DNA of 19,795 nucleotides from Acidimicrobiia bacterium (GTDB taxonomy: Bacteria > Actinomycetota > Acidimicrobiia > Spongiisociales > ZC4RG35), in NCBI GenBank assembly GCA_029865445.1, contig JAOUGY010000030.1, positions 1 to 19,795 on the forward strand. Reading direction: 5' to 3'. Position numbers and translations under genes: made by a program. Of this stretch, positions 13,527 to 19,795 are shown piece after piece (positions within the stretch are counted from its first letter, which is position 1; the number at the start of each line of letters is the position of its first letter). The notes under the pieces were generated by a model. That model worked only from the letters and a program-made list of their open reading frames with translations, did not search any database and was not told the origin of the DNA.

Positions 13527-15790
13527 GCAACGAACGAATCCAGCGGGTGACTCGTCGGAAGGCCGACTGGTGGGACCGCATCAAGATCGTTCTGTTGCTC
13601 TCGATCATCACCGGCGTCGCCGTCGGCGCCAACGTTGCACCGCCGTTCCGTACCGTGACCGATTCGTTCACCGATTTCGTCTCGTCCGGTTTCGGCGCGG
13701 CAGTCGTATTCCTGCTGCTGTTCGAGATTCTCCGGCAAATCCACTACGTCGCTTCAGAGCGTTCGTCGGCCTATCACTCGGTGTGGACGGATCGGATATT
13801 CGGCGGCGCAGAGAGAAGCGCCGGCAGGTTCAAACCCTGGACCCGCTACCGAGTGGGCCGTTTCGTACGCTGGCTCGTCTATGTGGCGATCTACGCCCTC
13901 GTGACGGACACACTCCGCGACGACATCAACGGTCCCGTCGAAGCCGTTCAACAATTCCCACGTGTCGCCCTCGACGTGATCCCGATGATTCTGCAGTATG
14001 CGCTCCTGTTGTTCTTCGTCGTGGGTCAGTTCGTGGCGATCTTCTGGTTCCTGTCCCGGGGCGGGATGGATGTCGTTCTCCCCGAGGAGATCAAGACCCG
14101 GTTCACCGACGTGTGGGGTCAGGACCACGTGAAAGACCTCCTGATCGAGAACATCGGGTTCCTCGAGAAGCCCGATGAGATCGAGGCGAAGGGTGGATAC
14201 ATCCCCGGAGGCATCCTCTTGTGGGGCCCCCCGGGTACCGGCAAGACGATGATGGCCGAGGCGATCGCCGGCGAGACCGGTCGGCCATTCGTGTTCGTCG
14301 AACCTGGCGCATTCATGAACATGTTCATGGGCGTCGGAATCCTCAAGGTCAAAGGTCTGTACCGAAAGCTCCGCAAGCTGTCCCTCCGCCACGGTGGCGT
14401 GATCGTGTTCTTCGATGAGGCCGACGCGTTGGGAAGCCGTGGTGCGCTGGCCGGGGCCGGAGGAGGTGGCGGCCCGTTCGGCAACTTCGAACTGTCCTGC
14501 AACGGCTGGAACTACGCCTCGGACACGACCCGGAACCTCGTCGTCGACGAACCGAAGACCTCGACCGAAGAGAAGTCACACGAGCGCCGCTGGCCCAAAG
14601 TGATGATGGGTATGGGAATGGGTGGCGGTGGGATGGGGACGCTGCAAGCACTGCTGACCGAGATGAACGGTCTGACCAAGCCGCGCGGCTTCTGGAATCG
14701 TGTGCGTAAGACACTCGGCATGCGACCGAAGCCGCCGCCGAAGTATCGGATTCTCCACGTGATGGCCACCAACATGCCGAATGCCCTCGACGAGGCGATG
14801 CTCCGTCCCGGTCGCATCGACCGGATATTCAAAGTGGGGTATCCGTCCCGGGAGGGACGGCGCACGACACTCGCCGGCTATCTGTCGAAGGTTTCGCACA
14901 ACCTGACGGCGGAACAGATCGACGAGCTTTCCACGGTGACCCCCTACTACACCGGCGCCAAGATCAAGGATCTCGTCAACGAGGCGCTCATCCTGGCGAT
15001 CCGCGATGGACGTCAGACCATCGAGTGGGATGACATCTGGCACGCCAAGTCGCTCAAGGAACTCGGCCCTCCGGAGGACAGCGAGTACATCGAACGGGAG
15101 CGGCACGCGGTAGCGGTTCACGAGGCATCGCACGCGGTTCTGGCCCACCTCATGATGCGGCACAAGAAGATCGATCTCGCGACGATCGAACGGCGGGGAA
15201 CGGTCGGCGGCATGGTCAAGCCCATCGCCATGGAGGACCGATTCACATTGTGGCGAAGCGAGTACGAAGCCGAGGTGATGACGTTCATCGCCTCGCTGGC
15301 GGGTGAGAGGATGTTCTTCGAGTCGGACAACTCTGCCGGCGTTTCGTCTGACCTTCGGGCCGCCACTCAGATCGTGGCGTCGATGGAGGGGGTCTATGGA
15401 ATGGGTGACGGCATCACTTCCTGGCTTGGCCTGCCGCAGAACTCCGCTTGGCAGACGCCCGATCCAACCGAAAAGGTCGTCGGTCGCATGCACGATCGCG
15501 TCGAGCGACGCCTTCAGGAGTTGTACGACCGGACGTGGGGCATCCTCGATGAGCACCGGGAGCAGGTGTTGGCGATCGCCGCAGCCTTGGAGGACAAGAA
15601 GACCATCTCGGGTGACGAGATCGCAGCCATCATGGGCACCGAACCCGGGTCCGCGGTCACCCGAGAGCCGTCGGGGTGGAATCTCGTCGACGAAGCCACG
15701 GCCAGCCAGCGCCGGGAGCATGCCGTCGCTTCGATCACCCGCAGGAAGGCGGCGGAGAAGGCCTCGTCCAACGGGGACCAGGATTCGTGA
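13502..15790 (+). CDS. Divergent FtsH-like membrane AAA metalloprotease
   Basis: A 762-residue membrane protein. The N-terminal about 190 residues have at least four hydrophobic segments (near 27-46, 61-80, 121-136 and 155-185), versus two in FtsH. The AAA domain shows Walker A GPPGTGKT (242-249), a pore-like MFMGVG, Walker B VIVFFDEAD (D305, E306), TEMNG, sensor-1 ATNMPNALDEAMLRPGRIDR with the arginine finger region, and an ATP-dependent protease C-domain with zinc motif H540-E541-A-S-H544 and third ligand D617 in SSDLRAAT. Two insertions stand out: about 45-50 residues with Gly-rich ends after Walker B, and about 20 basic residues before sensor 1. FtsH proteases degrade membrane and soluble proteins. 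The ATG at 13502 lies within the upstream lipoprotein gene (25-bp overlap). Confidence 0.88.
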   Translation: MAREHEGLSNERIQRVTRRKADWWDRIKIVLLLSIITGVAVGANVAPPFRTVTDSFTDFVSSGFGAAVVFLLLFEILRQIHYVASERSSAYHSVWTDRIFGGAERSAGRFKPWTRYRVGRFVRWLVYVAIYALVTDTLRDDINGPVEAVQQFPRVALDVIPMILQYALLLFFVVGQFVAIFWFLSRGGMDVVLPEEIKTRFTDVWGQDHVKDLLIENIGFLEKPDEIEAKGGYIPGGILLWGPPGTGKTMMAEAIAGETGRPFVFVEPGAFMNMFMGVGILKVKGLYRKLRKLSLRHGGVIVFFDEADALGSRGALAGAGGGGGPFGNFELSCNGWNYASDTTRNLVVDEPKTSTEEKSHERRWPKVMMGMGMGGGGMGTLQALLTEMNGLTKPRGFWNRVRKTLGMRPKPPPKYRILHVMATNMPNALDEAMLRPGRIDRIFKVGYPSREGRRTTLAGYLSKVSHNLTAEQIDELSTVTPYYTGAKIKDLVNEALILAIRDGRQTIEWDDIWHAKSLKELGPPEDSEYIERERHAVAVHEASHAVLAHLMMRHKKIDLATIERRGTVGGMVKPIAMEDRFTLWRSEYEAEVMTFIASLAGERMFFESDNSAGVSSDLRAATQIVASMEGVYGMGDGITSWLGLPQNSAWQTPDPTEKVVGRMHDRVERRLQELYDRTWGILDEHREQVLAIAAALEDKKTISGDEIAAIMGTEPGSAVTREPSGWNLVDEATASQRREHAVASITRRKAAEKASSNGDQDS

Positions 15791-15824
15791 TCTGATCGCG
15801 GTGTCGCGCCAGCCGGCTGCTTGA

Positions 15825-17039
15825 TCAGGCGCCGGAGCCTGGGCGGCCGACCTCGCCGAGCGAACAGTTGTGGACGACCTCACGCTGGGCGGGAGCCGGC
15901 TCCACCTGGCCCACCAGCAGGTCCCGGCCCCGAACCACCAGGACGTCTCGGCCGTTGCCCGCCGGTTCGACCACGGATTGCGGGTCGACACCGATCGGAA
16001 ACTCGTCGATGAGGCGTTGGTCCCCGGTCACACCGTCCACCACGATGAACTGGCCCTCATCGTTCTGCGCCAGAAGGTGCGTGTCGTCATACCAGCCGAA
16101 CACCACGAGTTCGGTCCCGACGTCGAGCACGATTTCACCGGTGCCCGCATCCCACACCTCGAATCCTGCCAGGCTGGCGAGCCCGGCGTCGTCGACCGAT
16201 GCGAACAGCACCCCGATCATGCTTCCGCCCGGTACGGAGACGACCGAGACCGGGAGATCGGAGGAAGCCAGGTCCGACCGCCAGACCTCGGCACCGCTGA
16301 TTGCGTCGACGCGGGCCACGAAAAGGCCGGCTTCGGAGTTGGCGAAGAGGACCAGGTCCTCATCAACACCGCCGAGGAGCCCCAACAGTTCCCAGGACTC
16401 GTCGAGCGACGGGGCCGTGCCGTCGGATGCCGTCAACGCGATCGAGCCATTGTCCTCACGGGTCGTGACGAGTCGCCCCGCAGCGAAGTCCCAAGGACGA
16501 TCGGGGGCCTCGAGAGTCGTGGGCGAAAGCGCGCCGGTCGTCGGGTCAAGCCGGTACAACAGACCTTCGATGTCGATCAGCCTTCCCAGCGGCGTGGCGC
16601 CGTCGACCTCGCCGAGGGCGTTCGGGCTCACGTACTCGTACCGGGTCTCGATCCCGATTCCGATCCGAGGAAGGTCGGGATCATTCGAATCCGCTCCCAG
16701 CACCACCTGCAAGGGAGTCACCTCGCCTGCACGCTGTACGCGCACATCGAAGGTCTCACCGGGTGCGAATTCTGCGAGTGCTGCCAGGAGGTCCTCCGCG
16801 GTCGAGAGACGCATGCCGGCTGCGTCCACGATCACATCGCCGACGGCGAAAACGCCGTCCGCTGCTGAGCCGTCGGTGACCGAGGTCACCGCGACCCCGG
16901 CACCGTCGCCGATTGCGACACCGCACGGTGTGATCGGGGCCACCGCCTGCTGGACATCGGGTAGCGGTGACCGGGTTGGGGCGGTCTGGGCTGAGCAAGC
17001 GGAGAGGATGAGGAGCGCGGCGACGAGTACTGGCTTCAC
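15825..17039 (-). CDS. Lipoprotein with PDZ domain and beta-propeller-like region
   Basis: A 404-residue exported lipoprotein starting at GTG 17039. The lipobox L-S-A-C places the lipidated cysteine at 15. Residues about 38-115 match a PDZ domain (GVAVTSVTDGSAADGVFAVGDVI..AAG, then LLAALAEFAPGETFDVRVQRAG), of the kind that binds C-terminal peptides in HtrA-like proteins; no protease domain is attached. Residues about 150-390 contain repeated beta strands with PQQ/WD-like turns (ARVDAISGAEVWRSDLA, FEVWDAGTGEIVLDVG, FIVVDGVTGDQRLID), suggesting a beta-propeller. It converges on the FtsH-like protease (34-bp spacer) and is divergent from adenosine deaminase (54-bp spacer). A role in extracytoplasmic binding or assembly is likely, but no ligand can be named. 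Confidence 0.78.
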   Translation of the reverse strand: MKPVLVAALLILSACSAQTAPTRSPLPDVQQAVAPITPCGVAIGDGAGVAVTSVTDGSAADGVFAVGDVIVDAAGMRLSTAEDLLAALAEFAPGETFDVRVQRAGEVTPLQVVLGADSNDPDLPRIGIGIETRYEYVSPNALGEVDGATPLGRLIDIEGLLYRLDPTTGALSPTTLEAPDRPWDFAAGRLVTTREDNGSIALTASDGTAPSLDESWELLGLLGGVDEDLVLFANSEAGLFVARVDAISGAEVWRSDLASSDLPVSVVSVPGGSMIGVLFASVDDAGLASLAGFEVWDAGTGEIVLDVGTELVVFGWYDDTHLLAQNDEGQFIVVDGVTGDQRLIDEFPIGVDPQSVVEPAGNGRDVLVVRGRDLLVGQVEPAPAQREVVHNCSLGEVGRPGSGA

Positions 17040-17093
17040 GAACGGAGAATCTACTGCTCACTGCGTTGTTCGACGAGCAGGTACCGTGGCTCG

Positions 17094-18140
17094 ATGCAAC
17101 ACCCGAATGTCGTACTTCACGACCACCTGGACGGCGGATTGCGGGTCGAGACGGTGATCGAACTCGCGGACCTGGTCGGGCACACCCTTCCCAGTACGGA
17201 TCCCGTAGAACTGGGGGCCTGGTTCGATCAAGTGGAATCGGGGTCCCTCGAGACGTACCTCGAGGCATTCGACCACACCCTGGCGGTCATGCAGACCCAG
17301 GATGCCTGCCGGAGGGTCGCCGCCGAGTCTCTCGCGGACCTGGCCGACGATGGTGCCGTGCACGTCGAATCGAGGTTCGCTCCCCTGCTCTTGACGCGTC
17401 ATGGGTTGGCGCCCGAAGCCGTGATCGAAGCCGTCTTGGACGGATTTTCGTCGGCGGCCCGTGAGCGAGAGGTCACCTGGGGACTCATCGTCGATGCCAT
17501 GAGATCCGACGACAACAGCCTTCAGGCCGCGGAACTTGCGGTTCGGTACTCGGAGCAGGGCGTCGTGGCGTTCGATCTGGCCGGACCCGAACGCGGATAC
17601 CCACCGGAGGCGCACCTGCCCGCGATCAATCACATCCGCGAGTACGGCTTGGGGCTCACTCTGCACGCGGGCGAAGCGGGTGGGCTGGCAAGCATCGCGT
17701 CTGCGGTGTTTCGGTGCGGTGCCGATCGCATCGGGCACGGAATCGAGATTGCCGAAGACGTCTCATCGGAAGGCGCCGAAGCGGTGTTGGGCGGGCTGGC
17801 CCGGCGGGTGCGCGACCGTCGTGTGCCTCTGGAAGTGTGCCCTACTTCCAATCTCGCGACCAAAGGCTGGTCTCCGGAAGAACACCCACTGCGGGACCTT
17901 CATCGCTGGGGGTTCAACGTGACCCTCAATACCGACAATCGGCTGATGAGCGCGACCTCGATGTCGAAAGAGGCCGAGTTCGCCTTGACATCGGGGCTGA
18001 GTCTGGACGACCTTGCCCGGATGACGCGCAATGCCCTCGCTGCGGCATTCTGTTCCGAACCTCAGCGCCGCCGGCACTGGGAGCAACGGATCGCACCGTG
18101 GTACGCCGAGCGCGGTGTCAGCGTCGATCCCCGCTGGTGA
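17094..18140 (+). CDS. add: Adenosine deaminase
   Basis: A 348-residue enzyme of the metal-dependent adenosine deaminase family (EC 3.5.4.4), converting adenosine or deoxyadenosine to inosine in purine salvage. Zinc ligands and catalytic residues are visible: H9 and H11 in LHDHLDGGLR, H191 in LHAGEAGG with catalytic E194, H215 in DRIGHG, and D281 in NTDNRLMS. The FDLAGPE motif (160-166) and LEVCPTSNL (246-254) are also present. The NTDNR.MS form (rather than NTDDP) is the variant I associate with actinobacterial enzymes. Its 3' end overlaps the convergent hydrolase gene by 23 bp. ATG 17094 is a natural start, just before the first zinc motif; its ribosome site is weak. Confidence 0.94.
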   Translation: MQHPNVVLHDHLDGGLRVETVIELADLVGHTLPSTDPVELGAWFDQVESGSLETYLEAFDHTLAVMQTQDACRRVAAESLADLADDGAVHVESRFAPLLLTRHGLAPEAVIEAVLDGFSSAAREREVTWGLIVDAMRSDDNSLQAAELAVRYSEQGVVAFDLAGPERGYPPEAHLPAINHIREYGLGLTLHAGEAGGLASIASAVFRCGADRIGHGIEIAEDVSSEGAEAVLGGLARRVRDRRVPLEVCPTSNLATKGWSPEEHPLRDLHRWGFNVTLNTDNRLMSATSMSKEAEFALTSGLSLDDLARMTRNALAAAFCSEPQRRRHWEQRIAPWYAERGVSVDPRW

Positions 18141-18945
18141 GTTTGCCGTCGATCCACGCCACGATTCCGGCTACCACCTCCGGGCCTTCGGGTTCGTTCA
18201 TGGTTTCGTGGCGGAGCTTCGGATAGAGATGCCGTTCCACACCCGGGAGCTCCGCGAGGATCGCGGAGCTCGACGCAGGCACGATGGTGTCCGCCCCGCC
18301 ATGGACCACATAGGCCTGGGTGGCGAATCGACCGATCGCCGTTCGAACACGACCCATCGCCGCGAAGATCTCGGCGCCGAGTTTGGCGGACGACTTCACC
18401 AGGACGAGCGGGTCGCTGAAGTATGCCTCCCCCACGGAAGGGTCCCTGCTCAGCTGTTCCCCCTTGAGAGCGTTGGGAACAGCCATACGCGGAGCGATGG
18501 CGCCCATGACCGGGGCCAGGGCCTTCTGCCAGGCGGCGCCCCCGCCAAGGGCCGGTGAGCTGAGGACGAGAAGCGACGGTTGCGGCCGTTCGGACAACGC
18601 GTACTCGAAGGCGATGAGGCCGCCCATCGAGTGGCCGAGGAGAATCACCGGTACGCCGTCTTGGCCGGCGTCTGCGACGTGGTCCTCGACCTGATCCAGA
18701 TAGGTGGTCCAAGAGTCGACATGGCCCCTCGGCCCACCCGACGCTCCAAAGCCCAGCAGATCGAAGCTCCGGACCGAGATACCGGCGTCGGCGAACTGTG
18801 ATCCGACCCTTTCGTAGCGGCCCGAATGCTCGCCGAGACCGTGGACGAGCACGATACGTGCGCGCTCCGGCGACGCATCCCACCGGCGGGACAACTGGGG
18901 TGTGCCATCCCTCGTGACCGTGGACGAGGCGGTGCTGCTCGGCAT
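18118..18945 (-). CDS. Monoacylglycerol-lipase-like alpha/beta hydrolase
   Basis: A 275-residue serine hydrolase with the monoglyceride lipase pattern: VHGLGEHSGRY at 34-44 (HG oxyanion motif), GHSMGG with nucleophile S106, HGGADTIVP with D219, and LRHETMNEPE with H246. No signal peptide, so it is probably cytosolic or membrane-associated. The usual reaction is hydrolysis of monoacylglycerols or lysophospholipids; esters of other lipids are possible. A good AAAGGAG ribosome site (complement of 18950-18956) supports ATG 18945. It lies 81 bp downstream of the SDR gene on the same strand, and the two may form an operon. It overlaps the end of the convergent adenosine deaminase gene by 23 bp. Confidence 0.9.
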   Translation of the reverse strand: MPSSTASSTVTRDGTPQLSRRWDASPERARIVLVHGLGEHSGRYERVGSQFADAGISVRSFDLLGFGASGGPRGHVDSWTTYLDQVEDHVADAGQDGVPVILLGHSMGGLIAFEYALSERPQPSLLVLSSPALGGGAAWQKALAPVMGAIAPRMAVPNALKGEQLSRDPSVGEAYFSDPLVLVKSSAKLGAEIFAAMGRVRTAIGRFATQAYVVHGGADTIVPASSSAILAELPGVERHLYPKLRHETMNEPEGPEVVAGIVAWIDGKLTSGDRR

Positions 18946-19026
18946 CAGACTCCTTTAGGCGATCGTTCGAGTGTACGGCCGCGACCGAGTCGACGATCCG
19001 CGGTGACTTGTCGTCGCTGCGACGAG

Positions 19027-19782
19027 TCACGGCATGACGACGCCTCCGTTGACGTGAAAGGTCTGGCCGGTGCACCAGTCACCGGTTTCTCCAGCTACGG
19101 AAACGATGAACCGGGCGATCTCCTCGGGCTCACCGAAACGGCCGAGAGGGATGTCGGCTTCGCGGCGCTGTCTCTCCTCGCGGTACCACTTGCCGCGCTT
19201 GAATCGCTCGGTAGCGGTGGGTCCGGGCGCCACGGCGTTGACCGTGACGGGGGCAGCCGCGCGCGCCATCGAACGGGTGAGCGCAACGACCGCGCCTTTG
19301 GCTGCGACGTACGCCGGCATCAACTCATACCCCACCCAGACGAGCTCTGAGGCGAGGTTGACGATCCGGCCCCCAGGTCTCCGGCGGAGATGCGGAATCG
19401 CCTCCTGGGAAACAAAGAATGTGCTCTTCAGGTTGAGTGCAACTATCAGGTCGAAGTCGCTTTCTGTGAGGTCCTCGAACGTGGCGTAGATCCCCAGGTT
19501 GCCGCCGGCGTTGTTGACCAGCACATCCAGTCCGCCGAGGAGCTCGACAGCGGCGCCCACGGCACGGCGGCAATCCTCGACGGCCGTGAGATCGGCCTGG
19601 ATGGCCGTCCCGCGCCGTCCCGCCGCCTCGATATCGGAGACCACGGCTTCGCCCTCGTGGCCGGGATCTATGTCAACGATCGCCACGTCGGCGCCCGCGG
19701 CCGCGAACGCTCTGGCCGTCGCAGCTCCGATGCCTCGCGCAGCTCCGGTGACGAGTACGCGGCGGTCGCTGAGGGCTGACAT
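19027..19782 (-). CDS. Short-chain dehydrogenase/reductase (SDR, FabG-like)
   Basis: A 251-residue classical SDR. It has the cofactor motif TGAARGIG at 12-19, an acidic D37 region (VDIDP) after the second strand suggesting NAD(H) preference, NNAG at 90-93, N117, and catalytic S145, Y158 and K162 (Y-x-A-A-K). PG followed by T/A residues near 186-192 and a GGVVMP C-terminus complete the family pattern. These enzymes oxidise or reduce alcohols/ketones such as 3-oxoacyl chains or sugars; the substrate cannot be fixed from sequence. An AGGAG ribosome site 8 nt upstream of ATG 19782 supports the start. The gene is probably followed by the lipase-like gene in one transcript. Confidence 0.93.
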   Translation of the reverse strand: MSALSDRRVLVTGAARGIGAATARAFAAAGADVAIVDIDPGHEGEAVVSDIEAAGRRGTAIQADLTAVEDCRRAVGAAVELLGGLDVLVNNAGGNLGIYATFEDLTESDFDLIVALNLKSTFFVSQEAIPHLRRRPGGRIVNLASELVWVGYELMPAYVAAKGAVVALTRSMARAAAPVTVNAVAPGPTATERFKRGKWYREERQRREADIPLGRFGEPEEIARFIVSVAGETGDWCTGQTFHVNGGVVMP

Positions 19783-19795
19783 GGGGTTGCTCCTG

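Noticed and set aside
15793..15832. Inverted repeats between the FtsH-like gene and the PDZ lipoprotein gene as a bidirectional terminator
   Set aside because: Stems are only about 5 bp with long loops and no T run on either strand.
14576..15991. Long minus-strand open frame opposite the FtsH-like gene
   Set aside because: Antisense to the zinc-protease motif and C-terminal domain; composition is that of a shadow frame.

Overview
The window looks like chromosomal DNA of a GC-rich actinobacterium. The best guess is the class Acidimicrobiia. That rests on frequent GTG starts, secreted proteins with S-layer-homology (SLH)-like repeats carrying paired cysteines (a GC...FCP signature), an adenosine deaminase with the actinobacterial NTDNR-type motif, and very dense gene packing. 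The taxonomic call is inference. No rRNA, tRNA, CRISPR array, insertion sequence or phage gene was seen. No stretch over 300 bases lacks a gene; the longest gap is 11001-11227.

Layout. (1) 1-1799, plus strand: the tail of an SLH-repeat protein, then a secreted protein joining a polysaccharide-lyase-14-like jelly roll to three SLH-like repeats. (2) 1806-2721, minus strand: a ChaC-like gamma-glutamylcyclotransferase followed by a HIT-family protein. (3) 2720-10298, plus strand: six closely packed genes, namely a Fes-type alpha/beta hydrolase, an uncharacterised ATP-grasp ligase, a COG4947-type alpha/beta hydrolase, PgsB/CapB (poly-gamma-glutamate ligase), a double-length PgsC/CapC, and an amylosucrase-like GH13 enzyme. 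(4) 10299-12813, minus strand: RNase HII, a PhyH-like Fe(II)/2-oxoglutarate oxygenase and YqgE/AlgH. (5) 12885-15790, plus strand: a small lipoprotein overlapping a divergent FtsH-like membrane AAA protease. (6) 15825-17039, minus strand: a lipoprotein with a PDZ domain and a beta-propeller-like region. (7) 17094-18140, plus strand: adenosine deaminase. (8) 18118-19782, minus strand: a short-chain dehydrogenase/reductase and a monoacylglycerol-lipase-like hydrolase.

The most interesting region is 2720-10298. PgsB and PgsC are the catalytic/membrane core that makes poly-gamma-glutamate in Bacillus. Here they lack a PgsA/CapA gene in the window, PgsC is an internal tandem duplication, and they sit downstream of an ATP-grasp amide/peptide ligase flanked by two different serine hydrolases and upstream of a translationally coupled sucrose-active glucan synthase. 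A ChaC-like gamma-glutamyl enzyme is transcribed divergently from a shared CATG start. A plausible reading is a pathway for a gamma-amide-linked polymer or conjugate, perhaps with a glucan part. The gene identities are well supported; the product is a guess.

The second item of interest is the FtsH-like protease, which has extra membrane segments, two insertions in its AAA domain and an overlapping lipoprotein gene.
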